This document shows positions 26,186-35,249 of a stretch of 64,000 nucleotides of DNA, piece after piece (positions within the stretch are counted from its first letter, which is position 1; each line of letters starts with the position of its first letter). The notes under the pieces were generated by a model. It had not been told where the DNA came from. It did no database searches and was given only the letters and a program-made list of their open reading frames with translations. This DNA comes from Sphingobacterium oryzagri. GTDB taxonomy: Bacteria > Bacteroidota > Bacteroidia > Sphingobacteriales > Sphingobacteriaceae. Location: positions 3,658,001-3,722,000 of the forward strand of contig NZ_CP117880.1 in assembly GCF_028736175.1 (NCBI RefSeq), written 5' to 3'. The position numbers and the translations under genes were made by a program.

Positions 26186-26911
26186 CTACCTAGCATGGAC
26201 GACTAACATAAAAATTGCTGGCAAGCTATTGTTAAGGATATGCAGCAATATAGCGGTACGCAAACCAAAGCGAAAAGACACCCAACTAAAGATTAACGCA
26301 GAGAAAAAAAATGGGAACAGGTAAATCAGTTTGCTCAACAAGCTTGCCGATTCCCATTGAAAATTAGGATAATGCCACAGCGAAAAACCAACAGCACTCA
26401 GCCAGAGCAAAATACGGCTGTGCCGCAGCGCAAACTGGTGTACTTTGTCTAAAAATCTTCCGCTGGCAATCAATAAGACGCTTGCTGCGGAGCAGAAGAA
26501 AATAACACCAGTCGTTAGCGACAAAGCATAAAAATCCACCGCAAGTACGCGCGAAACCAATAGATACAAAAACACAACCAGCGAAATCGCAAAAACGAAC
26601 TTGCCACGTTGTAAAATACCGCGAAAAGTTAACTCTTCGAAAACAGGACCAAATAAAGCCACTTGTGCAAAAAAAGCCGTTAACGAAACGTCTTTCACGA
26701 GCTCTTGCAAGCCACCAGCAGTATCGACTACATCAATAAGTTGGTAACGTTGTAGTAAAAGCGTGCAGAATGACCATAGCAATTTAACGAGCAGCAAAAC
26801 AAGAAGAAGCCGGAGGATTACGCCAAAACGATACCATAGCGAAGTTGTTCGTTCGTGCACCCGTTCAGGCGAAAACCACAGAAAAAAAGCAAAATCCTTA
26901 AGTAAGTTCAT
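26186..26911 (-). CDS. CPBP family intramembrane metalloprotease
   Basis: 241 residues from the ATG at 26911 (a TTG nine bases upstream is the only other start). Several membrane helices are visible. The CPBP/Abi hallmark EExxxR occurs in FEELTFRGIL, and a downstream FSLWHYPNF supplies the second conserved His region. Such proteases are relatives of CAAX prenyl endopeptidase and can handle bacteriocin immunity or signalling; the substrate here is unknown. Confidence 0.85.
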   Translation of the reverse strand: MNLLKDFAFFLWFSPERVHERTTSLWYRFGVILRLLLVLLLVKLLWSFCTLLLQRYQLIDVVDTAGGLQELVKDVSLTAFFAQVALFGPVFEELTFRGILQRGKFVFAISLVVFLYLLVSRVLAVDFYALSLTTGVIFFCSAASVLLIASGRFLDKVHQFALRHSRILLWLSAVGFSLWHYPNFQWESASLLSKLIYLFPFFFSALIFSWVSFRFGLRTAILLHILNNSLPAIFMLVVHAR

Positions 26912-27006
26912 GCCAGGCAATACAATAGTTGGTAAGTTCCTCGCTAATATAATATACTCAATTAAAAATAAATCATTTTTTTATCACTAATAACGCTTCA
27001 TGAAGT

Positions 27007-27906
27007 TTACCCCTTGCCATACGTACGTAGCAATTCCTGCAATCGTCCTTTTTTAATCGCATTTTTTGCCAGATAGCTAAAAAAAGGCTGCGCTAACTTT
27101 TGAAACCCGATCATGTTAGCATTGTTTAAATAGATGAATAAAGCAAGGTCAAGGAGCTTTTTAGGAATCCCCGTAGAGCTGGCTAAGTTGTCGTTTGCCA
27201 GCCCTTTTGCAATTAAAAGCGAATGCTCAAAATTCGTGTTACCCGGACGTATGGTAACCTTGATCTTGCATTCTTTATTTGATTTATTGTGGAAATAATG
27301 GCGTTCATTCCTTTCTATCAACACGCTATCTCCACAGGTTAGCTGCAGCATATTTTTGCCTTTCCCTACTATTAAATTTCCGCTCAAAATTTCAAATGTT
27401 TCCGAGAATAAATGATGATAATGTAAAGGTGTTTTTTCATGTGGAAGAATAGTCATTTCTATCACACTTTCCTCGCCCGTGGCTGCCGAACGAACCACTT
27501 CTACTGTTTTATGCTGCTTTATCGGCTTTCTGGTTTTATTGATCAAGAGCATCACTCCTAACCCAAAGCACAAAACAAGTGCGCAGATATGGGGAATAGC
27601 TGGAGCTATCGTAGTATATCCGTGGCTCAATACGATAACAAGATCAACAGACGGAACCATAGTGCCGAGTAACAAAGCTATTGCCAGCGCCTTTCGCTGT
27701 TTAGCCCATACAAAAGTACAAATCAATAGTCCCGAGAGTAAATCTCGGACACCTTTTATGTAGTGAAAAGAATAATCACCGTCTTCCACAAACTGTATTC
27801 CATAGCTTATCTCCGCTTTCTCCGGCGCTATTAAAAACCGCAAGCCTATAAAAACTAATCCCAATCCTATTAGCCATGCAACTGCGCTTATATTTTTTCG
27901 TATCAT
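27007..27906 (-). CDS. DUF4267-like membrane domain fused to a cupin domain
   Basis: 299 residues. The first 125 residues have four predicted membrane helices and the pattern of DUF4267 (GLRFLIAPEKAEISYGIQ, YIKGVRDLLSGLL). A cupin follows (about 135-235): TILPHEKTPLHYHHLFSETFEILSG with the metal-type His cluster, then GDSVLIERNERHYFHN. The last 65 residues are helical. I know these modules mainly as separate proteins, so the fusion is unusual. A Crp-type regulator gene lies 72 bases upstream on the same strand and may be cotranscribed. Confidence 0.7.
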   Translation of the reverse strand: MIRKNISAVAWLIGLGLVFIGLRFLIAPEKAEISYGIQFVEDGDYSFHYIKGVRDLLSGLLICTFVWAKQRKALAIALLLGTMVPSVDLVIVLSHGYTTIAPAIPHICALVLCFGLGVMLLINKTRKPIKQHKTVEVVRSAATGEESVIEMTILPHEKTPLHYHHLFSETFEILSGNLIVGKGKNMLQLTCGDSVLIERNERHYFHNKSNKECKIKVTIRPGNTNFEHSLLIAKGLANDNLASSTGIPKKLLDLALFIYLNNANMIGFQKLAQPFFSYLAKNAIKKGRLQELLRTYGKG

Positions 27907-27978
27907 ACCATATCAATTAAAATGATGACACAAAATTGGTTACACTAAACTGGAAATTGATGCACCTGGGTTAATAAA

Positions 27979-28557
27979 TCATTTTTTATTAACCATTCTT
28001 TTGCGAATACGACTTAAGGATGGTGGTTTTACACCGACATATGCTGCGATATGATATTGCGGAACGCGTTGGTGTAAACCGGGATATTTTTTGATAAATT
28101 TTTCATACCGACGTTCGGGTGTATCGGTATAAAATGAACTTAAATCCTGCAAGGTATCGATAAAAACCTGCTCGATAACAAGCCTGCCAAGCCGTTCTCC
28201 CTGCGCGACAGTGGCATAGAATAGTTGCAGGTCATCGTAGGATATTTGCAAAATTTCACAATCTTCTAATGCTTGGATTATTTTTGTTGTGGGCGTTTGT
28301 GAGATAAAACTCTCGTTGTTACAAATGAAATTCTGCTCCTGTGCAAAAGCGTAGGTTTTGTCTTCGCCGTCGTGATTGATATAATACCGCATAAGCCCGC
28401 TTGCGATAAACCCCACATGCTTGCATATCTGTCCGTCTGCCAAAAAGAAATCACCTTTTTTAATAGACTTTTCTTTCCACAGCTGCTTTATAAACGCAAT
28501 TTCCTTCGGGTTGATGTCTATAATCGCTTTTAGCTTGTCTAGGAGTTCATCCATCAT
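27979..28557 (-). CDS. Crp/Fnr family transcriptional regulator
   Basis: 192 residues with the Bacteroidota Crp-like layout: a cyclic-nucleotide-type beta-roll (about 25-115; KGDFFLADGQICKHVGFIASGLMRYY) and a C-terminal winged helix ending YHIAAYVGVKPPSLSRIRKRM. No Fe-S cysteine cluster of the FNR type is seen. The two adjacent ATGs (28557 and 28554) are both possible. It is probably the regulator of the downstream DUF4267-cupin gene. Confidence 0.87.
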   Translation of the reverse strand: MMDELLDKLKAIIDINPKEIAFIKQLWKEKSIKKGDFFLADGQICKHVGFIASGLMRYYINHDGEDKTYAFAQEQNFICNNESFISQTPTTKIIQALEDCEILQISYDDLQLFYATVAQGERLGRLVIEQVFIDTLQDLSSFYTDTPERRYEKFIKKYPGLHQRVPQYHIAAYVGVKPPSLSRIRKRMVNKK

Positions 28558-28639
28558 GTTAGCCAGTTTGTTTACCGTAAGATTTTATTCGCTTATTCAT
28601 TTGTGCATAACGAAATTACGCAAATAGTTTTAAACGATC

Positions 28640-28647
28640 TATCTTTG
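28640..28647 (+). promoter_or_regulatory. -7 box candidate for lgt
   Basis: TATCTTTG is a perfect TAnnTTTG match 113 bases before lgt, in the 203-base gap between divergent genes. No clear -33 partner. Confidence 0.35.
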
Positions 28648-28760
28648 CATGTAGTGATCTCCTGCACGGTGATCAAAGCACTAAAATAAACCTAAGCTAT
28701 TCCATATTAACATCGCATTAATTTATTATCTTTTCATGTTTTTCTTAAAAGAGATTGACC

Positions 28761-29585
28761 ATGCTTTACTATTTCTTATCGTTTATCCGTTGGGATGTCG
28801 ATCCAAACATTTTTATACTACCAATCGTCCATCATCCTATACGTTGGTATGCCGTGTTTTGGCTATTGGGCATCATATTGAGCTATGGTGTTTTACTAAA
28901 GATTTTAAAGAGTGAAAACAAATCGGCTGAATTGCTGGATAAACTGGCGGGGTACATCCTGCTCGGTACCATAATTGGTGCGAGGTTAGGACATGTGCTA
29001 TTTTACGATCCGTCGTATTATTTTAGTAATCCCGCAAAAATTTTAGCCGTGTGGGAAGGCGGACTCGCCAGTCATGGTGGCGGAATTGGTTTGTTGACCG
29101 CCATGTATTTATTTTCGAAGAAAACGAACCTGGACTTTTTATGGATAGCCGATAGGTTAGCGATTGTTGTACCGCTAGCTGGCTGCTGCATACGATTAGG
29201 AAATCTGATGAACTCGGAAATGATTGGAAAACCTACAGATGTACCTTGGGCATTTATCTTTGAAAAAATTGATCCAATTCCGAGGCATCCGGCGCAACTG
29301 TATGAGGCCATCTATTGCCTGTTTCTCTTTGTTTTGTTATACGGTCTGTGGAGATATTCGTCTATAAAAAGAATACAAGGTAATAGTTTTGCCCTGTTGC
29401 TCATTTTGCTATTTATATTCCGTTTTGTTGATGAATACTTTAAGATCAATCAGGAAGCATTTGAAGATAGTTTGCCCATTAATATGGGACAGATACTGAG
29501 CATCCCGTTTATCCTTGGCGGAATTGCTTTACTCGTATACAACAGCAAACGAAAGAAAAGCGTAGCTAAGCGAAGATTGAGTTAG
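28761..29585 (+). CDS. lgt: Prolipoprotein diacylglyceryl transferase
   Basis: 274 residues from the ATG at 28761. It transfers diacylglyceryl from phosphatidylglycerol to the lipobox Cys, the first step of lipoprotein maturation, in the inner membrane. About seven hydrophobic segments are visible. Family motifs: HPIRWYAVFWLLG, GARLGHVLFYDP, GGLASHGGG with the essential His, the Lgt signature RLGNLMNSEMIG, HPAQLYEA and FRFVDEYFK. The signature begins CIRLGN rather than the common GRxGN, a mild deviation. Bacteroidota often carry more than one copy; whether this is the only one cannot be judged here. Confidence 0.93.
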   Translation: MLYYFLSFIRWDVDPNIFILPIVHHPIRWYAVFWLLGIILSYGVLLKILKSENKSAELLDKLAGYILLGTIIGARLGHVLFYDPSYYFSNPAKILAVWEGGLASHGGGIGLLTAMYLFSKKTNLDFLWIADRLAIVVPLAGCCIRLGNLMNSEMIGKPTDVPWAFIFEKIDPIPRHPAQLYEAIYCLFLFVLLYGLWRYSSIKRIQGNSFALLLILLFIFRFVDEYFKINQEAFEDSLPINMGQILSIPFILGGIALLVYNSKRKKSVAKRRLS

Positions 29586-29591
29586 TAAATA

Positions 29592-29708
29592 ATGGTTATC
29601 TCGTTGCTAGAATCAATCCAACTCACCGACGGAGAAGCCGAATTTATAAAAAAGGCAAGTAAATTTTCACCCACGCTTTATTCTATTTTCGGTCAGCAGC
29701 GGTGCTAA
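29592..29708 (+). pseudogene. Possible N-terminal fragment of a Crp-like regulator gene
   Basis: A 38-codon frame right after lgt reads like the N-terminal helix of Crp-type regulators (LLESIQLTDGEAEFIKKAS, compare the regulator at 27979: LLDKLKAIIDINPKEIAFIK), then loses similarity and stops. This may be the remnant of a second regulator gene. The similarity is short, so the call is weak. Confidence 0.22.
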
Positions 29709-29794
29709 AGAATAGCTAATGAAGAAAATATGAGCAACACATCGTTGCACAGATCTGCGATTACATCAAGCAATATGCGTCACGCAAAAAATGC

Positions 29795-30403
29795 TTAACC
29801 ATTTCTACGTTCGGTAAGCACCATAAGCATCAAGCTCAGCAGTAAGCGTTCTTCATCTAACGGGCGTTGGGTAAGCCGATGTACCGAAAATTTTCGCCCG
29901 AAAAACGAAGGCTCTTTTTGTATTTCAAAAAGTTCTTCGCCCATTGCATCGCGCAAAATATAGCCCGGATTAAAAACATAACAGGATAATGCGCCAATAA
30001 TCGGTATTTCACCAAACATGCTATCCCACATCTTGGTCCACGGATTTTTCTCTGTGATGGTATGATCATGCTGATCAGTATCGGTCAGCAAATTAAACGT
30101 AGAACGCCACAGCGAGCGAATCGATTTACGGCGTACCTTGCCGACAACTCGTCCACTACGATCGGTAATAGTAAAGGTTTGCTGAAAATCAATCAGTTTG
30201 TTGGAAATTAACTCATAAAGCAAGGTCGATTTGCTGGAATCGCGATACACTTTCACGGTGTCGCGCCAGGTAAAGATTTTCTCGCGCATGTAGAAAAGCT
30301 CCCTGCCGAGCGCATCTGTCGCGACAAAATCATTGGCAAAAGTGGCAACCTGAAATTTGAATTGCAACGGATAATTTAACGGAATAGTGGGCGATGCTTC
30401 CAT
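29795..30403 (-). CDS. LURP-one-related / scramblase-like (Tubby fold) protein
   Basis: 202 residues without signal peptide. The sequence alternates beta-strands in the LURP-one/phospholipid-scramblase style: FYMREKIFTWRDTVKVYRDSSKSTLLYEL, then FTITDRSGRVVGKVRRKSI and YILRDAMGEELFEIQKEPSFFGRKFSVH. This fold often binds membranes or lipids; no enzymatic role is known. The membrane protein gene upstream (30453) ends 50 bases before this start, so they may be cotranscribed. Confidence 0.65.
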   Translation of the reverse strand: MEASPTIPLNYPLQFKFQVATFANDFVATDALGRELFYMREKIFTWRDTVKVYRDSSKSTLLYELISNKLIDFQQTFTITDRSGRVVGKVRRKSIRSLWRSTFNLLTDTDQHDHTITEKNPWTKMWDSMFGEIPIIGALSCYVFNPGYILRDAMGEELFEIQKEPSFFGRKFSVHRLTQRPLDEERLLLSLMLMVLTERRNG

Positions 30404-30452
30404 GAACCTGTGTGTATGATCAATAAATTACCGCTAAAAATATCGATAATTG

Positions 30453-30983
30453 TTAATATTTGATCTTCAGACTCGCAAAAACTTTTGACCAAAGCCATAT
30501 TGGCCCTATGGTAAGCAGTCGCCAAAAAGTGGCGGGCGATAAAGTGGTTAATTGCTTTTTTGCTTGAAAATAGCTTAATACCAAACCGCCAAGCGCTAAC
30601 AACAACGACAGCAGCCAAACAGCCGGGCCTCCTGCGCGCTCCAGATATTCCAGTTGTACGATTAGAAAACTCATGATTCCGATACTGAACAACATGGCAT
30701 AAGATAAAGTGGGTGCCAAGCGCAGGTACAGGTAAATCACAATAGCTATATAAAAAGAACCCCAATTTAGAAAATTCTGCATTTGGAGATTCTCCAAAAA
30801 GACAAGTTTCGGAAACGGGATCATCCAGACCAAACCCATCACTCCAAAAAATACCAAAGCCAAAGCAACGGCATATCCAATCAGGCTACCTTGACCAAAC
30901 TGCTGATCCATCTCGTAAAAATAACGATCAACAGGTCGGTCAAAAGTAGGAATCTGGCGTTGCTTTTTGTCTTTTTTATTCAT
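30453..30983 (-). CDS. Integral membrane protein, unknown function
   Basis: 176 residues with a charged cytoplasmic start (MNKKDKKQRQIPTFDRPVDRYF) and about four membrane helices (GYAVALALVFFGVMGLVWM, FYIAIVIYLYLRL, YAMLFSIGIMSFLIVQL, VWLLSLLLALGGLVLSYF). No family is recognised. The gene starts 29 bases downstream of the RND pump stop and could be its last operon member or have its own promoter. Confidence 0.65.
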   Translation of the reverse strand: MNKKDKKQRQIPTFDRPVDRYFYEMDQQFGQGSLIGYAVALALVFFGVMGLVWMIPFPKLVFLENLQMQNFLNWGSFYIAIVIYLYLRLAPTLSYAMLFSIGIMSFLIVQLEYLERAGGPAVWLLSLLLALGGLVLSYFQAKKQLTTLSPATFWRLLTIGPIWLWSKVFASLKIKY

Positions 30984-31012
30984 GCCACAAAGGTAAATAA
31001 TAATGACTGTAA

Positions 31013-34000
31013 TTATTCACCCGGCTGTTTATCTTTTCTATTGATCCAGTAAAAAACAACGGGAATTACGGTAAAGCTCAAGACCAGACAAATCAACAAT
31101 CCACCCACGATCATAATTGCCAATGGTTTTTGGATCTCCGATCCCATACCTGTAGACATCGCTGCGGGCAGCAAGCCCATCGATCCCATTAAAGCGATCA
31201 TCACGACTGGCCTGATACGACTACGGACACCCGTTTGAATAGCTTCCAGCAACGGCATCTTATGTTTTATATTATCACGAATCACACCAATCAGTACAAT
31301 ACCATCGATAGTCGCGACACCAAACAAAATAATAAAACCAATACCGGCTGAAATACCGAATATAGTGCCCGTGAACCAGAGCGATATAAAGCCGCCGATA
31401 AAGGCAAAAGCCAGCGTTAACGACGAGATAAGCGTATCTTTAACGTTGCCAAAATTGACGTAAAGCAGCAGCAAAATCAGCACCAGCGAAATAGGCACCA
31501 CGAGCGTCAATTGTTTGGCTGCCCGCTCTTTACTCTCAAATTCGCCCGCCCATTCCATATGGTTTTCCTGCGGAAGAGAAACTTCACGCGCCACGACCTG
31601 TTTGGCTTCTTCAATCGTGCTGCCCAAATCACGACCTTCAATACTAAAGCCCACGCCTATATACCGGCTATTTCCTTCCCGATAAATAAAAGCGGGGCCC
31701 GTTTGATAACCCACGGTCGCTATTTCTTGTAGGGGAATATTTTGGCCGCTACTGGTGGGAATCAATATATTTTTAATCTTTTCCGGCGTATCACGATAAG
31801 CTTCGTTGAAGCGCAAAACCACGTCAAACTGCCGATCACCTTCGTAAAATTTCGTAGCAGCCTGTCCGCCTATAGTCATGGCAATCACCGCTTGTACATC
31901 GGCGGTAAACACGCCGTACTTCGCCATTTTCGCGTCGTGTAGCTGGATGCGTAGCTCCGGAAGACCGATATTTTTGTAAACGTTAATATCCGCAATACCA
32001 TGTACTTTACCAATGGAAGCCGCAACGCGGTTTGCATACTTTTCCAGGTCATACAGATCGTCACCAAAAATCTTGATCACCAAGGAGCTCTTTACACCCG
32101 CTACATATTCTTCCACATTATCCTGGATAGGCTGGCTAAAGCCGAAGTTAATCCCCGGATAGTGGTTCAGCTGCTCGCGCAGCTCCTGTATGATATCGTC
32201 CTTGCTGACCTTACGATTCCAGGCGCTTTCATCTTTCAGCTGCACATTAAATTCGATGTTGAAAAAGCCCGTCGGATCGGTACCATCGTTTGGCCGACCG
32301 GTTTGCGTCAGGATGAAATCAATTTCCTCGCAGCTATCTACCATGATTTTTTTCATTTCCTTGGTTAACCGCGTAGATTCTGTGAGATTCACACTATTGG
32401 GTAACGTTGCGCGGATATAGATGGCGCCCTCATTTAACTTGGGCAAAAACTCGGAGCCATAATGCAGGAACTTCACCACACAAAGACCTAATATCGCCAC
32501 GAAGATTGCAACGGTCGTTCTTTTATAACGAAAGGCCGTAGCGAACATGCCGTAAATCGTGCGTTGAAAGAAACGGGTAATCCAATTTTCTTTCTCATCC
32601 ATATTTTTGGTAAAAAGTAGCTTACACATCGCCGGTACATAGGTTAAGCTTAAGATCAACGATCCAAACAACGCGTAACCCAGCGTGAATGCGAGTGGTG
32701 TAAACATTTTGCCTTCCACCTTCTGAAAAGAGAAAATGGGTAGCAAGGCCACGATCAAGATAAGTAAGGCGAAGAAGATATACGAAGCCACACTGCCCGC
32801 ACTTTTCTTGATCACGCCCAGTTTAGACATTTTTGCGAAACGCTCGGGACCTACGCGATGCGAGAGCGTAGCCATCGCTACAAAGACGGTTTCGACGATA
32901 ACTAATGTGCCTTCCAGTAAAAGCCCAAAATCCAGCGAACCCATCGAGATAAGGTTGGCCGGCAAGCCCTGGATGCGCAACATGATGATCGCAAATAAAA
33001 AGGACAACGGAATAACCGACGCCACGATAAGCGTAGATTTCCAATTGTACAAAAAGATAAAAACAATCAGAGATACCAACAGGATACCTTCGATCAAGTT
33101 TTTCGACACGGTGTGCACGGTATTGTCTACCAATTTGGTGCGATCAATCACCGTTTCAATGTGAACACCCGACGGCAATGTGCGCGTATTCAACTCTTCG
33201 ATCTTTTCACGCAGGCGATCGATCACTTCCGACGGATTTTCGCCGCGCAGCATAATCACGATACCCTCCACCAGATCGTCATCGGCGTTAAAGCCCACTT
33301 GTCCTAAACGTGGTTTGTTAGAAATGACGACATCAGCCACATTTTTAATCAATATAGGCGTAGATCCGTTTAATTTAACGGTGATATTCCCGATGTCTTC
33401 CAACTTATCCAACAACCCCACACCGCGCACCACATAAGCCTGATCGCCCTGCTGAATCACATCGCCACCGACGTTGATATTCGATTTGGAAACGGCTTCA
33501 TAGACATCCTGCGGCGAGAGATCGTAATTTTTTAATTCTGTGGGATGGATTTTAATTTCATAGATCTTTTCTTCTCCACCAAAACTCACCACATCCGCAA
33601 CACCTGGCACACCTAGCAGCTCCCGTTCGATTACCCAGTCTTGTATTGCGGTTATTTCTTTGATCGGTAAGTCGCCCTTAATCACGTAGCGAAAAATTTC
33701 GCCGGTAGCGCCTGATGGCGGTTCGATCGATGCTTCGGCGCCTTCTGGCAGATCGACGCTGCCCAATTTATTGGAAACGTATTGCTGCGCGTAAAAATCA
33801 TCGACACCATCTTCAAACTGTATCGTCACGACGGATAAACCGAAAAGTGATATGGATCGCACATTAGATTTTCGCGGAATACTGTTTACTTCTTTTGCAA
33901 TCGGCAGCGTCACCAATTTTTCCATTTCTTCGGCACTTCGGCCTGGCCACTGCGTGATGATACGCGCCCGTGTGTTGGTCACATCCGGAAAAGCCTCAAT

Positions 34001-34114
34001 AGCCGTATGCTTTAACGCATAGATTCCGCCAAAGAATAATGCCGCGACGGCAAATAAGATAAATGTGGTATTACGCAGCGAAAAGGTAACTACCCCCTGT
34101 ACTAACTTCTTCAT
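31013..34114 (-). CDS. CusA/CzcA family heavy-metal RND efflux pump
   Basis: 1033 residues, the normal size for HME-RND pumps, with a first helix and large periplasmic loop (about 35-335), a helix bundle, a second loop and a second bundle. It exports cations (Cu, Ag, Zn, Co or Ni) by proton antiport as a trimer in the inner membrane. The proton-relay motif in the fourth helix is DFGLLLEGTLVIVE; CzcA has DFGIIVDG, so the second acidic residue is Glu instead of Asp. It is the last pump gene of the order tolC-like - adaptor - pump, with 18 bases to the adaptor gene. Metal specificity is not certain. Confidence 0.9.
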   Translation of the reverse strand: MKKLVQGVVTFSLRNTTFILFAVAALFFGGIYALKHTAIEAFPDVTNTRARIITQWPGRSAEEMEKLVTLPIAKEVNSIPRKSNVRSISLFGLSVVTIQFEDGVDDFYAQQYVSNKLGSVDLPEGAEASIEPPSGATGEIFRYVIKGDLPIKEITAIQDWVIERELLGVPGVADVVSFGGEEKIYEIKIHPTELKNYDLSPQDVYEAVSKSNINVGGDVIQQGDQAYVVRGVGLLDKLEDIGNITVKLNGSTPILIKNVADVVISNKPRLGQVGFNADDDLVEGIVIMLRGENPSEVIDRLREKIEELNTRTLPSGVHIETVIDRTKLVDNTVHTVSKNLIEGILLVSLIVFIFLYNWKSTLIVASVIPLSFLFAIIMLRIQGLPANLISMGSLDFGLLLEGTLVIVETVFVAMATLSHRVGPERFAKMSKLGVIKKSAGSVASYIFFALLILIVALLPIFSFQKVEGKMFTPLAFTLGYALFGSLILSLTYVPAMCKLLFTKNMDEKENWITRFFQRTIYGMFATAFRYKRTTVAIFVAILGLCVVKFLHYGSEFLPKLNEGAIYIRATLPNSVNLTESTRLTKEMKKIMVDSCEEIDFILTQTGRPNDGTDPTGFFNIEFNVQLKDESAWNRKVSKDDIIQELREQLNHYPGINFGFSQPIQDNVEEYVAGVKSSLVIKIFGDDLYDLEKYANRVAASIGKVHGIADINVYKNIGLPELRIQLHDAKMAKYGVFTADVQAVIAMTIGGQAATKFYEGDRQFDVVLRFNEAYRDTPEKIKNILIPTSSGQNIPLQEIATVGYQTGPAFIYREGNSRYIGVGFSIEGRDLGSTIEEAKQVVAREVSLPQENHMEWAGEFESKERAAKQLTLVVPISLVLILLLLYVNFGNVKDTLISSLTLAFAFIGGFISLWFTGTIFGISAGIGFIILFGVATIDGIVLIGVIRDNIKHKMPLLEAIQTGVRSRIRPVVMIALMGSMGLLPAAMSTGMGSEIQKPLAIMIVGGLLICLVLSFTVIPVVFYWINRKDKQPGE

Positions 34115-34132
34115 TCCTCGTTCCTTTGCTAA

Positions 34133-35239
34133 TTATTGATTGAGTTGCTCGAATATTAACAGGGCGTTTGAGCCAATAACTTTCTCGCCTTCTTGCAGTT
34201 CGTCTTTGATAAATGTATACTCTTCATTTTCGCCCACCGCCCGAATGCGGCGCGCCTCCACATGGCAGTCGTCTTTATACACAACAACATATTCTTTATT
34301 ATTGCTGAATACTTTAGCTCGATTTGGAATCGCAAACGCATTTCCAGCACTATTTTTCGTGTTGATAATAATATCGGCACTTAAACCCGGCATCAGATTC
34401 AGGTTTTGATTGGCCAATACCACGCGTGCTTTCAGCACGTGCTCATTCGCATCAAAAACGTTGTAAATCTTATCAATTTTCCCCGGATAAAATTGATCGG
34501 GATAAGCAATGGTGCGTATTTTCACCGCGTCGCCCTCATTCACATAGCGCAGATTGTTTGCATAGATATTGACCATGACCCAAACTTCCTTTAAGTTGGA
34601 AATGGAAAAGATAGGATCGCTGTCTGTCGTCACACTTTGTCCGGCGCTGACAGCTTTTTGAATGATGTACCCATTTTTCGGCGCCAGAATATGAAAACTC
34701 CCCTCACCCGCCGCCCGATAAAGCTGCAAGCTTTGCTGAATACGATCAAGCTCAATCTGTGCACCTTCTAATTCCTGCTCGGCGCTTAACACTTCCGGAA
34801 GGGTCAGCAAACCGTCGTCCGCTAACTCTTTCTTCGTCTGAATTTGTTTTTTTAACAGGTTAATCTGGCTTTGCTGCGATTTCTGCTGTTGATACAACTC
34901 TTGAATCTGGGTCGATTTTATTGTCGCTAACACCTGCCCTTTTTGCACATAATCTCCAAGTTCGAAAGCAACTTGCTCCACCACACCGTCCAATAAACTT
35001 CGGAACGCGACCAAATCGTTCTCATTATATTCTATTTTGCCAGAGAGCGTCAATTGCTCATTAATCGGTTGCTCGTGAACCGTGATGATCTCTGTTGATT
35101 TCTTTAGTTGTTCGTTTAGGCAAAACGTCGAATCCGCTGCTTTTTTATTGCTTTGCGCTTCTTGTTCGGTTGTTTTTGACGAACAACCAACAGCTAGCGC
35201 TGCAAAAACGATGAAGGATAATCCTCCTATGCTGTCCAT
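34133..35239 (-). CDS. RND efflux periplasmic adaptor lipoprotein (CusB/CzcB-like)
   Basis: 368 residues from the ATG at 35239, chosen because it gives a lipoprotein signal (FIVFAALAVGC, lipid Cys near 18). The membrane fusion protein pattern is clear: barrel-sandwich half FRSLLDGVVEQVAFELGDYVQKGQVLATI, a helical hairpin of about 65 residues rich in Gln, Leu and Glu, the second half FHILAPKNGYIIQKAVSAGQSV, and a beta-barrel domain with VWVMVNIYANNLRYVNEG. It joins the inner-membrane pump to the outer-membrane factor. The stop-to-start gap to the TolC-like gene is 10 bases. Confidence 0.9.
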   Translation of the reverse strand: MDSIGGLSFIVFAALAVGCSSKTTEQEAQSNKKAADSTFCLNEQLKKSTEIITVHEQPINEQLTLSGKIEYNENDLVAFRSLLDGVVEQVAFELGDYVQKGQVLATIKSTQIQELYQQQKSQQSQINLLKKQIQTKKELADDGLLTLPEVLSAEQELEGAQIELDRIQQSLQLYRAAGEGSFHILAPKNGYIIQKAVSAGQSVTTDSDPIFSISNLKEVWVMVNIYANNLRYVNEGDAVKIRTIAYPDQFYPGKIDKIYNVFDANEHVLKARVVLANQNLNLMPGLSADIIINTKNSAGNAFAIPNRAKVFSNNKEYVVVYKDDCHVEARRIRAVGENEEYTFIKDELQEGEKVIGSNALLIFEQLNQ

Positions 35240-35249
35240 TTTTGTTTGT

